Assembly (NCBI RefSeq): GCF_016552165.1
Contig: NZ_JACVDA010000007.1
Coordinates: forward strand, 18,908-82,907
Direction: 5' to 3'
Source: Parvimonas parva
GTDB taxonomy: Bacteria; Bacillota; Clostridia; Tissierellales; Peptoniphilaceae
Length of the DNA: 64,000 nt
Shown here: positions 51,896 to 62,476 of the stretch, in pieces
Layout of the letters: every line of letters starts with the position of its first letter
How positions within the stretch are numbered: the first letter of the stretch is position 1
Notes under the pieces: model-generated
What the model was told of the DNA's origin: nothing
The model's database searches: none
The model's input: the letters and a program-made list of their open reading frames with translations, nothing else
Translations under genes and position numbers: made by a program

Positions 51896-54310
51896 ATGAA
51901 AAGAAATATTGTTTTTTATTTAATTTCTTTGATATGTGGAATTTTATTTTGTTATTTTTTGAAGATTGAGCATTTTACAAAATTTTATTGTGCGCTAATT
52001 TTTGTTTTTGCGTTTTTTGTTTTACATATTTTAAAATTCAATAGATTGAAATTATTTCTTTTGATGTTTTCTTTAGGATTTTTTGTTAGCTTTTTTGCTG
52101 AAAAAGAGAGCGATTTAAAAGATTTTTTTGATAGAAAGATTACTTTTACCGGAGAAGTTTTAAATTCAACTCTTGTTTCTAACGGAAATGGATACAAACA
52201 CGAAATTAAATTAAAAAGTATTGAAAATGTAGAAAGTTGTGAAAAAATTTTACTTTTTACAAATGAGAAACAATTTGAAATTGGAGATATTATAAAAGTA
52301 AGTGGAAAACTTACAGAAATACGTTCAAATGGGAATCCTAGACTTTTTGATTATAAAAAATTTAATCTAAAAAACAAGATTTTTTCTAATGTTTATTCAA
52401 ACGATGTTAAGAAAATTGGAGAAAAACAAAGTTTAAAGAGAAGTTTTTATTTTTATGTTAAAAATGTTTTTGACAATTCTCTTTCAGTAGAAAATTCAAA
52501 TATTATGAAAAAAATATTTCTTTCAAACAGTTTTGATACAGACTTTGAAAATGATGTTAGAGAGATAGGACTTTCTCATATTTTAGCAGTTAGTGGTTTA
52601 CATATTGGAATTATTTACATTGTTTTAAGTAAGATTTTGATTTTTTTACCGTTTAAAAGAATTTTTAGAGAGCTTATAATTTTATTTTTTATATTTTTGT
52701 ATTCTGGTTTGATAGGAAATCCTGCAAGTGTTGTAAGAGCAGAAATATTTTTGTTTATCACGATTTTTTCCTCTCTTTTTGGAAAGATTAAAGACAGAGA
52801 AAATGACTTATTTTTAACTGTTTTTATCATTTTACTCATAAATCCATATATGATTTTTGATGTTGGATTGTATTTAAGTACATTTTCAGTCTTTGGAATT
52901 ATAAAAATTTTACCATATTTTTCAAAAAGTAGAGATAGTTTTATAAGAAAATCTTTTAAGTTGACTTTTTCTATTTTTCTTATGATTTTACCGATTATTT
53001 TATATGTTTTTGGCAAATTTTCATTGACGACATTTTTTAGCAATTTATTTTTAACGCCAATTTTTGTGATTTGTATAGTTATTTCGTTTTTTATGTTATT
53101 ATTTGGACTGTTAAGTTTAAAAATATCTTTAATTTTAGGTTTTTTTGTAAATAATTTGCTAAGTCTTATAAGAATAAATGTTGAATTTTTGAAAAATATT
53201 AATCTAAATATAATTTTTTATGAATACAATTTAGTTTTTTTGATTTTTACATATATTTTAATTTTAATTTACTTTGAAAGAAGAAATTTAAGATATTTCA
53301 AAGTTAAAAATTTGAAATTCTTAATTATTTCTATTTTTCTTATGTTTGTTTTTACAAATATTTCATGTTTTTATGAAAATAAAGTTAGAATAAATTTTAT
53401 AGATATAGGGCAAGGAGATGCTTGCTTAATAAGAGGAAAATATAACAATATTTTAATCGATACAGGTGGTAGCACTTTTGGTAATGGAGATAACGGGAAA
53501 TCCGTTTTGATTCCATATTTAAAGAAAAGTGGAGTTAAAGTTTTAGATTTCGTGTTTATTTCACATTTAGATGCTGACCATTGCAAAAATTTGACTTATT
53601 TATCCAAAGAAGTGGAGATTAAAAATTTGTTTTTCAGAAAAAATGGATATAGAGATTTTGTAAAAAAATATGGAGAAGTTAAGGCAAAAAATATTTATGA
53701 TATTGAAAATAGTACGAAAATAAATTTAAAAGATATGGATTTGGAAATTTTTAAGGCTAGAGATACTTTAGAAGAAAATGAGAGATCTATTTTAGTTAAA
53801 GCGATAGTGAATGGGAAAAAGATACTTTTTACAGGAGATATTGGAGCTTTTACGGAAAATCAACTTGTTAAAAAAGATATAGACTGTGATTATTTAAAGA
53901 CTCCTCATCATGGAAGTAAAAATTCAAGTTCGAGTGAATTTTTACTTGCAACAAGTCCTAAAAGCGCAATAATTTCTTGCGGATATAAAAACAGATATAA
54001 TCACCCACATAAAGATGCTTTAAGTAGGATGAAATCGGTAGGAATTGATGTTTTTAGAACGGATTTACAAGGGAATATTATGCTTGAGTTGGATAGATTT
54101 GAAGAAAAAATTATCGGTTTTCGAGATTTAAAGGATAATATATTTGTTTTTGTAAAATTTTATTTTATGGATATTTTAAATATTATAATGTATTTGTTTG
54201 TGTTTTTCGTTTTAATTAAAATTAAAAAGGATTTAGTTATAGACTTAAACTTTAGGAGGAATTATGAATTATATACAGGCGATGAAACTCTTGGAAAATG
54301 GAGAGCTTAA
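51896..54310 (+). CDS. comEC: DNA internalization competence protein ComEC/Rec2
   Basis: The protein is 804 residues from ATG 51896, after TTGGAGGAAG. Order: N-terminal membrane and OB-like part, the Competence domain (ILAVSGLHIGIIY, GNPASVVRAEIFLF), then a C-terminal metallo-beta-lactamase domain (FIDIGQGDACLIRG, FISHLDADHCKNL, FTGDIG, LKTPHHGSKNSSS). A final membrane segment follows. It forms the channel for single-stranded DNA uptake. The end overlaps holA by 47 bp. No comEA is adjacent. Confidence 0.94.
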   Translation: MKRNIVFYLISLICGILFCYFLKIEHFTKFYCALIFVFAFFVLHILKFNRLKLFLLMFSLGFFVSFFAEKESDLKDFFDRKITFTGEVLNSTLVSNGNGYKHEIKLKSIENVESCEKILLFTNEKQFEIGDIIKVSGKLTEIRSNGNPRLFDYKKFNLKNKIFSNVYSNDVKKIGEKQSLKRSFYFYVKNVFDNSLSVENSNIMKKIFLSNSFDTDFENDVREIGLSHILAVSGLHIGIIYIVLSKILIFLPFKRIFRELIILFFIFLYSGLIGNPASVVRAEIFLFITIFSSLFGKIKDRENDLFLTVFIILLINPYMIFDVGLYLSTFSVFGIIKILPYFSKSRDSFIRKSFKLTFSIFLMILPIILYVFGKFSLTTFFSNLFLTPIFVICIVISFFMLLFGLLSLKISLILGFFVNNLLSLIRINVEFLKNINLNIIFYEYNLVFLIFTYILILIYFERRNLRYFKVKNLKFLIISIFLMFVFTNISCFYENKVRINFIDIGQGDACLIRGKYNNILIDTGGSTFGNGDNGKSVLIPYLKKSGVKVLDFVFISHLDADHCKNLTYLSKEVEIKNLFFRKNGYRDFVKKYGEVKAKNIYDIENSTKINLKDMDLEIFKARDTLEENERSILVKAIVNGKKILFTGDIGAFTENQLVKKDIDCDYLKTPHHGSKNSSSSEFLLATSPKSAIISCGYKNRYNHPHKDALSRMKSVGIDVFRTDLQGNIMLELDRFEEKIIGFRDLKDNIFVFVKFYFMDILNIIMYLFVFFVLIKIKKDLVIDLNFRRNYELYTGDETLGKWRA

Positions 54311-55319
54311 TGGAATATATGTTTTAAGTGGAGAAGAAATTTTTTTAATAGATAGATTTGTAGAATTGTTTGAAGAAAAAATTGTTCAAAAAGATTTTTT
54401 CGATATGAATTATGCTGAGTATGATTTTGCAAAAATTGATTTGCAGAAACTAAAGATTGATTGTGAAACGGCGCCTTTTTTTAGCAATAAAAGGCTTATT
54501 ATAGTTAATAATGTAAATCTTTCAAAAAGTGGTGTTTCTACTTATAAAACTTTTTTTGAAAATATGTACGACTATATAAATAAAATCCCAAAGACGACAG
54601 TTCTTCTTTTGGTGATGAAGGGAAGCGTTGCTTTTCGTGGGAAATTTTATAAAGAAATTTCAATTTTAGGTCATAATATTGAGCTTACTCGATTTAACGA
54701 AATTGAACTCTTTAAATTTATTAAAAAAAGATTTGTTTCAAAAAATATCGAAGTTAAAGATATTGTATTAAAATATATTATCGATAGAATTGGGTATTTA
54801 GATAGTAGTAGAGAAAAAAATCTATATGATGTAGAAAATGAAGTAAAAAAACTAACAGATTCTTTTTCAAAAGGAATATTGGATTTTAAAGATGTTGATG
54901 AAATTTTAATAGATAAATTTGAAAATAGTATTTTTAAATTGCTTGATATGATTTCTAAAAAAGACTATAAAAATTCAATAAAAATTTTAATTGAACTTAA
55001 AAAGTCAGGAGAAGATTCTTTTTCTACATTTTATATGATTGTTAGATATATAAGAAATCTTTTAGGAGTAAAAGTTTTGAAGTCAAAACAAAAACATATA
55101 GACTATATTTCTAAAGAACTTAAAATTTCAAATTATGAATGTAAAAAATTGTATTCCGTTTGCGATAATTTTTCAGTAGAAACTCTTTGTAATTATATTC
55201 ATCTAGCTTATTCAGTAGAGGCTGATATAAAGACAAAGAGTAGAGATATGGACTTGTTGTTAGAGATTTTAATTTCAAAAATGTCATTAGGAGGTGCTTT
55301 TGTTGAGCAAAAAAGTTAA
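54264..55319 (+). CDS. holA: DNA polymerase III delta subunit
   Basis: This 351-residue protein starts [30 protein letters not shown], the clamp-loader delta N-terminus, and has [16 protein letters not shown] and the helical C-terminal domain ([16 protein letters not shown]). AGGAGG precedes the ATG inside comEC. rpsT, a common neighbour, is not here. Confidence 0.92.
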   Translation: MNYIQAMKLLENGELNGIYVLSGEEIFLIDRFVELFEEKIVQKDFFDMNYAEYDFAKIDLQKLKIDCETAPFFSNKRLIIVNNVNLSKSGVSTYKTFFENMYDYINKIPKTTVLLLVMKGSVAFRGKFYKEISILGHNIELTRFNEIELFKFIKKRFVSKNIEVKDIVLKYIIDRIGYLDSSREKNLYDVENEVKKLTDSFSKGILDFKDVDEILIDKFENSIFKLLDMISKKDYKNSIKILIELKKSGEDSFSTFYMIVRYIRNLLGVKVLKSKQKHIDYISKELKISNYECKKLYSVCDNFSVETLCNYIHLAYSVEADIKTKSRDMDLLLEILISKMSLGGAFVEQKS

Positions 55320-57627
55320 TATTTTTGTAGATGGAATGACTTGTCAATCCTGTGTAATGAAAGTTGAAAAGGGACTTTCTAAACTTAAGATTGTAGAAGA
55401 TGTTTCTGTAAATCTTATGAGCAAAACTGTTACAGTATCTGTTGTAGACGGAGCAAAGGTTGAAGGGCTCATCGGAGTTATAAAAAGACTTGGTTTTAAG
55501 CCGAAACGTGATGAGTTAAAGATTGAAAAGAGTAGTCTTAAACTATCTGATATTGAAAATATAATTTCAGAGCTTAAAGAAAAAGATACAGTTTTGGTAA
55601 AAGATGAGGAAGATATTTTAAAAATAAAATATCTAAAAGACGTTGTTTCATTAGATGAAATTAATTCTGTTTTAGAAAAGTTTAAAATTTCCGTAAAAAA
55701 GGAAAAAGAGGTAAGAAAAAATATATATGAAGATGAAATTAAAGGCTTAAAGAAAGATTTGATAATATCTTTGATTTTTAGTATTCCTCTTATGGTTTCG
55801 ATGTTTTTCCATATGTTTAATATGCACAAGTTTATGTTGAATGGATATGTTCAATGGGCTTTTGCAAGTGTTGTTCAATTTTATGTTGGAAAGAGATATT
55901 ATATAAATGCCTATAAAAACTTAAAAAACAAAAGTACAAATATGGATGTTTTAATAGCTTTTGGAACTTCAATGGCGTATTTTTATTCAGTTTATAAAGT
56001 TTTAATAGGAAGCGTTGATGTTTATTTTGACAGTTCTGCAATGATTATAACTTTAATTTTACTTGGTAAATTTTTTGAATCAAATGCAAAATCAAATACT
56101 TTCGGGGCAATTATGAAATTGATGGACTTAAAAGCGGACTATGCAATTGTAATTGATGGTGATAAAGAAGTTAAAAAGAATATTGAAGATGTAAAAATCG
56201 GAGATATTGTATTAGTTAAGCCTTATGAAAAAATTCCCGTTGACGGAGTTATCATTTCAGGGAATAGTTCTGTAAATCAAGCTATGATTACCGGAGAATC
56301 CGTTCCTGTCGAAAAGAATATAGGAGATACTGTTATTGGAGCAACCAATAATATCGAGGGAATTTTAAAAATTGAAGTAAAGAGTACAGTAGAAAATTCT
56401 GTATTATCTAAAATACTTGATTTGGTTCAAAATGCTCAGACAAAAAAAGCCCCTGTTCAAAGACTTGCAGATAAAATTTCTGCGTTTTTTGTTCCTGGAG
56501 TAATTTTGTCATCACTTGTAACTCTTTTGATAACATATTTAATTACAAAAGATTTTACAACAAGTTTGTTAAATAGCTGTGCAGTTATGGTTATCGCTTG
56601 TCCTTGTTCACTTGGACTTGCAACTCCAACTGCGATTATGTCCGGTACGGGAGTTTCTGCGCAAAATGGGATTTTAATAAAGAGTGGAGAAGTTTTAGAA
56701 AAAATTCATAAGATGGATAGTATAATTTTTGATAAAACCGGAACTCTAACAACCGGAGAGTTAAAAGTTGTCGAAATTAAAAACAATGGAAATTTATCTG
56801 ATGATGACTTTTTAAGTATAATTTATTCCTTAGAAAAAAATACTGACCACCCGATAGCTAAGTCAATAGTTAATTTCTGTAAAGAAAAAAATGTAAAAGA
56901 AATTGAAATTTCAGCTTTAAAAGTTATTGCAGGAATGGGAATTAGAGCAATTTATAATAATGAAGAAGTTTTGATTGGTAAAAAGAAATTTATTGAAGAA
57001 AAAATCGGAAAATTAGAATTAAATATAGAAAATGAATTACTTACAATTTTTATTTCAATAGGAAACAATCTTTCCGGTTTTGTAGTTTTAGAAGATGAAG
57101 TTGAAAGCAATGCTTTTGAAATTGTAAAAAAATTAAAAGAAAAAAATATTGACGTATTTATGATAACAGGGGATAGTGAAGTAGTTGCAAAGAAAGTTGC
57201 AAACAAACTTGGAATAGAAAATGTACTTTATGAAGTTATGCCGGATGAAAAATCTCAAAAAGTTTTAGAATTGCAAAAACAAGGAAAAATTGTTGCAATG
57301 GTAGGAGACGGAATAAATGATGCTCCGGCACTTGCAAGTGCAGACATTAGCTTTGCTATGGGAACAGGTACGGATATTGCAATGGAAACTGCCGATATTA
57401 CTTTGATGAATGGAAATTTGAATACACTTTTAAATTCAATAAATATTAGCGAACAGACACTTAAGATAATAAAACAAAATTTATTCTGGGCGTTTTTCTA
57501 TAATATAATTGCAATTCCATTTGCAGCCTTTGGATATTTGAATCCAATGCTTGCAGGATTTACAATGAGCCTTAGTTCAGTAAGTGTTGTTTTAAACAGT
57601 TTAAGATTAAGAAAATTTAAGTTTTAA
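55303..57627 (+). CDS. copA: Copper-translocating P-type ATPase
   Basis: The protein is about 774 residues from TTG 55303 (AGGAGGTG 7 bp upstream; GTG 55294 and TTG 55300 are also in frame). N-terminal HMA domain with GMTCQSC. Further on: TGES phosphatase loop, CPC in [12 protein letters not shown] (C433, C435), DKTGTLTTG with phosphorylated D477, HP in [18 protein letters not shown]. It pumps Cu(I) out of the cell. The start overlaps holA by 17 bp. No copper repressor gene is nearby. Confidence 0.94.
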   Translation: MSKKVNIFVDGMTCQSCVMKVEKGLSKLKIVEDVSVNLMSKTVTVSVVDGAKVEGLIGVIKRLGFKPKRDELKIEKSSLKLSDIENIISELKEKDTVLVKDEEDILKIKYLKDVVSLDEINSVLEKFKISVKKEKEVRKNIYEDEIKGLKKDLIISLIFSIPLMVSMFFHMFNMHKFMLNGYVQWAFASVVQFYVGKRYYINAYKNLKNKSTNMDVLIAFGTSMAYFYSVYKVLIGSVDVYFDSSAMIITLILLGKFFESNAKSNTFGAIMKLMDLKADYAIVIDGDKEVKKNIEDVKIGDIVLVKPYEKIPVDGVIISGNSSVNQAMITGESVPVEKNIGDTVIGATNNIEGILKIEVKSTVENSVLSKILDLVQNAQTKKAPVQRLADKISAFFVPGVILSSLVTLLITYLITKDFTTSLLNSCAVMVIACPCSLGLATPTAIMSGTGVSAQNGILIKSGEVLEKIHKMDSIIFDKTGTLTTGELKVVEIKNNGNLSDDDFLSIIYSLEKNTDHPIAKSIVNFCKEKNVKEIEISALKVIAGMGIRAIYNNEEVLIGKKKFIEEKIGKLELNIENELLTIFISIGNNLSGFVVLEDEVESNAFEIVKKLKEKNIDVFMITGDSEVVAKKVANKLGIENVLYEVMPDEKSQKVLELQKQGKIVAMVGDGINDAPALASADISFAMGTGTDIAMETADITLMNGNLNTLLNSINISEQTLKIIKQNLFWAFFYNIIAIPFAAFGYLNPMLAGFTMSLSSVSVVLNSLRLRKFKF

Positions 57628-57660
57628 AAAATGGTATGCTACAAAAAGCATACCATTTTT
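57627..57660. terminator. Bidirectional terminator between copA and pepA
   Basis: AAAAATGGTATGCT pairs with AGCATACCATTTTT around ACAAAA, a 14-bp perfect stem between convergent genes. Confidence 0.9.
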
Positions 57661-57670
57661 AAATTTTTAA

Positions 57671-59113
57671 TTATTTTTTATTGTATTTTTTTACAAAGTT
57701 ATAAAGAGTTTTTACAGGTGTTCCACTTGCACCTTCAGGATTTGTTCCCCAAGCTGAACTTGAGAATGAAGGACCTGCAATATCTAAATGAACCCAAGGA
57801 GTATTTTCAACAAAATGTTCTAAGAAAACTCCGGCAGTAATTGCACCACCTGTTCCTGGTCCAGTTGCATTGAGTAATTCTCCAACTTTTCCTTTTACAC
57901 TTTCTCTATGTTCTTCATAAACAGGGAATCTCCATAAATATTCACCCATAAAGTCTGCTGATTCTTTAATTTTTGCAAAAACTTCATCATTATTACTTAC
58001 AGCACCGATAACTCTTGAACCTAGAGCTTGAATACAAGCACCTGTTAAAGTAGCAACATCAACTATACATTCAGGATTTAATTTTGAAGCACCATAGTAA
58101 ATAGCATCAGCTAAAGTCAATCTTCCTTCGGCATCAGTATTAACTACTTCAATAGTTGAACCCTTCATTGAAGAAATTATATCACCATTTCTGTAAGCGT
58201 GTCCGTTAATCATATTTTCACAAGATGCAACAAGGGCTATTACATTTCTTTGAACATTCATTTTTCCTACTGCATACATTGTTGAAATAACAGAGGCACT
58301 TCCGCCCATATCAGTTTTCATGGTAACCATTCCTGTAGCAGGTTTGATTGCATATCCACCTGAATCATAAGTTAAACCTTTACCAACTAAAACAATAGGT
58401 TTTTCATCTTTGTTTGGTAAATGTTTCATAATTATAAATTTAGGTGGTAGGTCGCTACCTTGAGCAACTGCTAAGAATGCGTCCATTTTTAAAGATTCTA
58501 TTTGTTTCTTTTCTAAAACTTCAACTTCAATACCAACTTTTTCAAGTTCTTCTTTAGCAAAATTTGCCAAAGTTTCAGGATAAATATCGTTTGCAGGTCT
58601 ATTTACAAGATCTCTGCACATAAATACAGCTTCCATGATTGCTTTGATTTCTTTAATTCCGTTTTCAACATGATCTTTTTTATCTTCCAGAACATCAAAG
58701 AATACTTCGCAATCAAAACAAGGTTTCTTTTCTTTTAAGAAATTATCAAAAGAATAAGTAACATTTACAATACCTTCAATCATAGCTTGAGCTACTAATT
58801 TATAGCAAAGTCCATCAAATTTTTTGATTTCTATGTTACAAGATTTTACATTATTTGCTTTTAAACTTTTTCCAAGAGAAAGATAAGCTCTTCTAATATT
58901 TTCAAGAGAATTTTCTTCTTCTTTACCTAATCCCAATAAAATTACATTTTCAGTGTTTGGTCCAAGATTTGAAAAAATTTCTCCTCTTTTTCCATTAAAA
59001 AGTTTACTTTCTTTTACATAGTTTTTTAATTCTTCGCTAATTCCACAAATTTCATTTCCTTCAAATAAAGAAATTACTTTAACTAATCCGGAATTTCCAA
59101 TTTTAAAATCCAT
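57671..59113 (-). CDS. pepA: Leucyl aminopeptidase (M17)
   Basis: This 480-residue protein has a divergent N-terminal domain and a full catalytic domain: VLVGKGLTYDSGGYAIKP, TMKTDMGGSASV and VVNTDAEGRLTLADAI, which supply the two-metal ligands, Lys and Arg. Hexameric enzymes of this family release N-terminal residues from peptides. GGAGG precedes the ATG. Confidence 0.93.
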   Translation of the reverse strand: MDFKIGNSGLVKVISLFEGNEICGISEELKNYVKESKLFNGKRGEIFSNLGPNTENVILLGLGKEEENSLENIRRAYLSLGKSLKANNVKSCNIEIKKFDGLCYKLVAQAMIEGIVNVTYSFDNFLKEKKPCFDCEVFFDVLEDKKDHVENGIKEIKAIMEAVFMCRDLVNRPANDIYPETLANFAKEELEKVGIEVEVLEKKQIESLKMDAFLAVAQGSDLPPKFIIMKHLPNKDEKPIVLVGKGLTYDSGGYAIKPATGMVTMKTDMGGSASVISTMYAVGKMNVQRNVIALVASCENMINGHAYRNGDIISSMKGSTIEVVNTDAEGRLTLADAIYYGASKLNPECIVDVATLTGACIQALGSRVIGAVSNNDEVFAKIKESADFMGEYLWRFPVYEEHRESVKGKVGELLNATGPGTGGAITAGVFLEHFVENTPWVHLDIAGPSFSSSAWGTNPEGASGTPVKTLYNFVKKYNKK

Positions 59114-59210
59114 AATCTACCTCCAAAATTAAATTAGATAAAAATATCTACCTATATAATAACCAAAATTTTAAATTTATGCAATACAAAAGGAGAACAA
59201 AATTGACCTC

Positions 59211-59666
59211 CTAAAAAATTCCAAAACTAATTGTTGACATAATGATTCCTGACAAAATTACTCCTATTATCGCTGATAAAAAACTTGTTTTAAAATCAAT
59301 ATCTAAAATACTTGCGGCAAGTATTCCTGTGTATGCTCCAGTTCCTGGAAATGGAATACCGATGAAAAGAGCAAGTGCAATTAAAGTTCCGCTTTTTCCT
59401 GATTTTTTTAAGATTTTTTCTCCGGCTTTATGACCTTTTAATAAAAGTTTTTCACAAAATTTTCCAATATGTTTTTTATTTTCTCCCCAAATTAAAAATT
59501 TTTTTGAAAAAAAATAAATAAAAGGAACAGGAATTAAATTTCCAATTATTGCAATTATATATGAACTTAAAATTGGAAGTCCCATTGCTTGTGAATAAGG
59601 AATCGCTCCTCTTAACTCAACAACAGGTAGCATTGAAATAAATAAAACTAAAAAATATTTTAACAT
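59211..59666 (-). CDS. Small multidrug export family membrane protein (COG2426 type)
   Basis: The protein is 151 residues from ATG at 59666. Four to five membrane helices with the family markers LPVVELRGAIPYSQAMG, GNLIPVPFIYFF and ALFIGIPFPGTGAYTGILAA. Real substrates unknown. Confidence 0.85.
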   Translation of the reverse strand: MLKYFLVLFISMLPVVELRGAIPYSQAMGLPILSSYIIAIIGNLIPVPFIYFFSKKFLIWGENKKHIGKFCEKLLLKGHKAGEKILKKSGKSGTLIALALFIGIPFPGTGAYTGILAASILDIDFKTSFLSAIIGVILSGIIMSTISFGIF

Positions 59667-59747
59667 AAAAACCACCTAATTAATTATATATATAATTCTA
59701 CCACAAAAATAAAATAAAATAAATATGAAAAAATTTTTAAAAAAGTA

Positions 59748-59775
59748 TTGCATTTATTTTGAAATATGATATAAT
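59748..59775 (+). promoter_or_regulatory. Promoter of rplJL
   Basis: TTGCAT at 59748-59753, 16 bp, TATAAT at 59770-59775. Confidence 0.75.
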
Positions 59776-59792
59776 ATATATGTTAATTTTAT

Positions 59793-59901
59793 AGGCTACC
59801 CAAGACCGTAGGGACATTCGTTTAAAAATCCTACATAGGTGGAAATACTTTATTTTGTATTTTATCTCTACTCTTGGTAGAGATTTTTTTATATGTAGCC
59901 T
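59793..59901 (+). promoter_or_regulatory. Ribosomal protein L10 leader with intrinsic terminator
   Basis: AGGCTAC (59793-59799) pairs with GTAGCCT (59895-59901) to close a long leader structure with the conserved AAGACCGTAGG element and TCCTACATAGGTGGAAATAC. Inside it, TCTCTAC-TCTTG-GTAGAGA (59865-59883) followed by T7 is an intrinsic terminator. Free L10(L12)4 complex binding should favour shut-off. Confidence 0.88.
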
Positions 59902-59919
59902 TTTGTGGAGGTGAAAGAG

Positions 59920-60423
59920 ATGAAAGATTTTGTTTTAGAACAAAAACAAGCTGTTGTATCAGAAATCAGAGAAAAAATCGAAAGTTCAGGTTCTTTAGTT
60001 TTAGTTGATTACAGAGGGTTAACTGTTGAACAAGTTACTGAATTAAGAAACAAATACAGAGAAGCTGGTGTTCAATATAAGGTTTACAAAAACACTATGA
60101 TGAAATTAGCTTTCAATGAATTAGGTTTTGGAGATTTCGGTCAATACTTAGAAGGACCAAGCGCAGTTGCTTTTTCAGGAGAAGATTTAACAGCTGCAGC
60201 AAGAATCACTAACGAATTTGCTAAGTCAAATGAAAAATTAGTTATTAAAGCTGGTATCTTAGAAGGAAAAATTTTAGATTCTAACGAAGTTAAAGCCGTT
60301 GCAGATATTCCATCAAGAGAAGTACTTATCGCAAAGTTACTTGGAAGTTTCAAGGCACCAGTATCAAATTTTGTGTATATGTTAGATGCACTAAGAAAGA
60401 AAAAAGAAGAAGAAGCAGCTTAA
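59920..60423 (+). CDS. rplJ: 50S ribosomal protein L10
   Basis: The protein is 167 residues from ATG 59920, which has GGAGGTG 7 bp upstream (an in-frame GTG at 59905 overlaps the ribosome site). SLVLVDYRGLTVEQVTELR, YKVYKNTMMKLAF and LEGPSAVAFS are the L10 core. It anchors L7/L12 dimers on the ribosome. rplK and rplA do not precede it here. Confidence 0.95.
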   Translation: MKDFVLEQKQAVVSEIREKIESSGSLVLVDYRGLTVEQVTELRNKYREAGVQYKVYKNTMMKLAFNELGFGDFGQYLEGPSAVAFSGEDLTAAARITNEFAKSNEKLVIKAGILEGKILDSNEVKAVADIPSREVLIAKLLGSFKAPVSNFVYMLDALRKKKEEEAA

Positions 60424-60452
60424 TGGTTGCGTAAAATTTTAGGAGGTATATT

Positions 60453-60824
60453 ATGGATTTCGAACAAATATTAGAAGCAATTGAAAAATTATCAGTTCTT
60501 GAATTAAATGAATTAGTTAAAGCAGCAGAAGAAAAATTTGGAGTTTCTGCATCAGCACCAGTAGTAGTAGGAGCAGTAGCAGGTGGAGAATCAGCTGCAG
60601 CAGCAGAAGAAAAATCAGAATTTGATGTAATCTTAGCATCAGTTGGAGCAGAAAAAATGAAAGTTGTTAAGGCTGTTAAAGACTTAAGCGGATTAGGATT
60701 AAAAGAAGCTAAAGAAATAGTTGACAACGCTCCAAAAGCTATTAAAGAAGGAGTAGCTAAAGAAGAAGCTGAACAAATGAAAGCTAAATTAGAAGAAGTA
60801 GGAGCTACTGTTGAATTAAAGTAA
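60453..60824 (+). CDS. rplL: 50S ribosomal protein L7/L12
   Basis: This 123-residue protein has the N-terminal dimerisation part ([19 protein letters not shown]), an Ala/Glu hinge, and the C-terminal factor-binding domain with [26 protein letters not shown] precedes the ATG. Codon use is clearly more biased than in flanking genes, as expected for high expression. rpoB does not follow. Confidence 0.96.
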   Translation: MDFEQILEAIEKLSVLELNELVKAAEEKFGVSASAPVVVGAVAGGESAAAAEEKSEFDVILASVGAEKMKVVKAVKDLSGLGLKEAKEIVDNAPKAIKEGVAKEEAEQMKAKLEEVGATVELK

Positions 60825-60905
60825 TTTCATATATTATTTGATGTTGGAGATTTAATGTTTTTAATTTAAATTTAAGGTAAAAAGTGGCAAAAAGGTATAA
60901 TTATG

Positions 60906-60956
60906 GTCTGGCAATTAATTTATGAATTTAAGAAGTTAATTGCTAGACTTAATTTT
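60906..60956 (+). terminator. Hairpin downstream of rplL, probable terminator
   Basis: GTCTGGCAATTAA (60906-60918) pairs with TTAATTGCTAGAC (60936-60948) with one G-U; a T-rich stretch follows. The 17-nt loop and the 80-bp distance from rplL are unusual. Confidence 0.55.
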
Positions 60957-61044
60957 TAAAAATAAATGTTATATTGAACTTTTGCTTGAGAATTTTATTA
61001 AAATATGGTTGATTTATACTTAATTTGAGAGGTTGTTTTAATTT

Positions 61045-61722
61045 ATGCGTATTAGAGAAAAATTAATAATAGAAAATGAATTAAAATATTTATTGAACAA
61101 TAAGAGCGATTTTATAGAGATAATGGAATTTTTGGAATTGAATTATGATGTTATCCCATATAAAACAGCTGAGCTATATGATGTTTATTATGATACTTTA
61201 GATTTTAGATTGAAGAAACTGGGTATTTCATATAGAATTCGTAAGAGACCACAAATATCTATCAATATGAAACTTCCAGGAGACATAAAAGATGGTATAT
61301 GGAGTAGATATGAATATTCATGCAAGATTGATAAAAAAAATTTAACAGAAAAAGAGCTTCTTAGTATTGATTGTAAAATACATGATATATTAAAAAAATC
61401 TTTAAATATAGATTGTATGGATTTATGTGCGTTAAAAAAAATTAATACTAGAAGATATGGTTTTTTAATTAATAAAAAAAATAAAAATGTATTGAATAAA
61501 CTTGAACTAATAGGAGTAGCTTTCTTTGATGTATCAAAGAATGATTGTAATAAATTAGAGATTTTTGAATTTGAAATGGAAACCTATGAACAGACAGACG
61601 TATTTGTTTCACCAAGTATTTTTGATGAATTGATATATATAGGAAAATATATTGAATCTAGAGGGTTCTTAAAAAGTAAAAAAAGTAAATATGAAAGGGC
61701 TTTTGAGGAATATGAATTTTAA
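61045..61722 (+). CDS. CYTH-like (triphosphate tunnel) domain protein
   Basis: This 225-residue protein has an N-terminal E-x-E-x-K signature (E10, E12, K14 in IENELKYLL), then ELYDVYYDT, ISYRIRKRP, INMKLPG and a late FEFEME. These are strands of the CYTH beta-tunnel that binds triphosphate or polyphosphate. GAGAGGT lies about 10 bp before ATG. Activity is unknown. Confidence 0.65.
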   Translation: MRIREKLIIENELKYLLNNKSDFIEIMEFLELNYDVIPYKTAELYDVYYDTLDFRLKKLGISYRIRKRPQISINMKLPGDIKDGIWSRYEYSCKIDKKNLTEKELLSIDCKIHDILKKSLNIDCMDLCALKKINTRRYGFLINKKNKNVLNKLELIGVAFFDVSKNDCNKLEIFEFEMETYEQTDVFVSPSIFDELIYIGKYIESRGFLKSKKSKYERAFEEYEF

Positions 61723-62386
61723 AAAATCTAGAATAGAAAAGGAATATACTTTTTATAAACCATTAATTAACAATCCAAAAGATGAATTTGTTGCCATATT
61801 GGATGATGTATTTAATATAAAATTATGGGATATTTCGTATGAAGAACGCGTCGAATTTAGGTATAGTGATTCTGAATGGGATAAATCAAAATATATTTTT
61901 AAAATAAACCATGGTGAAATATACTATAGAATTAATTGCAAAAAAAGAAATTCAAATTTAGATGATGATTTGCAAATATATGATGAATATGTTACGAATT
62001 GGGATAATATAGATAATTTAGAAAATTTTGAATTTATAAAATCAATAATTTATATAGCGTTTAAAAGAATATATAAGCATAAACAAAAAAAAGACTCAAA
62101 AGTTCAAACGTTTAGTATGCAAGTAATTGATTTTTTAGATTTAGATTTTTCCATAATTGGAAATATGAATTATTTTGAAATAGAAGGATTAAGTTATTTT
62201 CCGAAAGATTTAATTTTTAATTATGGATATTATAAATTAAATAATTATATGTGCAAAACAAAACTAGGATATATGAACAATAATAGCAGTATAAACTGTA
62301 AAATTGATTCAATTGAGACTCTTAGAAAAGCTATTTATACAATAAGTTTGTTTTGTAATAAGAGAGAATTTTTTGAACAAAAATAA
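61712..62386 (+). CDS. Hypothetical protein, possible second CYTH-type protein
   Basis: About 224 residues from ATG 61712; ATG 61691 is also possible and would add 7 residues. Either way it overlaps the previous gene. The N-terminus RIEKEYTFY could be a worn E-x-E motif, but no Lys follows in place. The rest, rich in Tyr, Asn and Lys, is not recognised. Position between CYTH and VTC genes suggests a related role. Confidence 0.5.
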   Translation: MNFKKSRIEKEYTFYKPLINNPKDEFVAILDDVFNIKLWDISYEERVEFRYSDSEWDKSKYIFKINHGEIYYRINCKKRNSNLDDDLQIYDEYVTNWDNIDNLENFEFIKSIIYIAFKRIYKHKQKKDSKVQTFSMQVIDFLDLDFSIIGNMNYFEIEGLSYFPKDLIFNYGYYKLNNYMCKTKLGYMNNNSSINCKIDSIETLRKAIYTISLFCNKREFFEQK

Positions 62387-62476
62387 TAAAATTAATTGAT
62401 ATTTCTTGTGAAAAGGGTTTATTTTTTTGTTAATTTGTTTGATGATGTTAATAAAGTTATATAAGGAGAAAATTTG

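Noticed and set aside
61691..61711. ATG 61691 as the certain start of the second gene of the phosphate island
   Set aside because: Neither 61691 nor 61712 has a convincing ribosome site; the later one was listed and the ambiguity stated.
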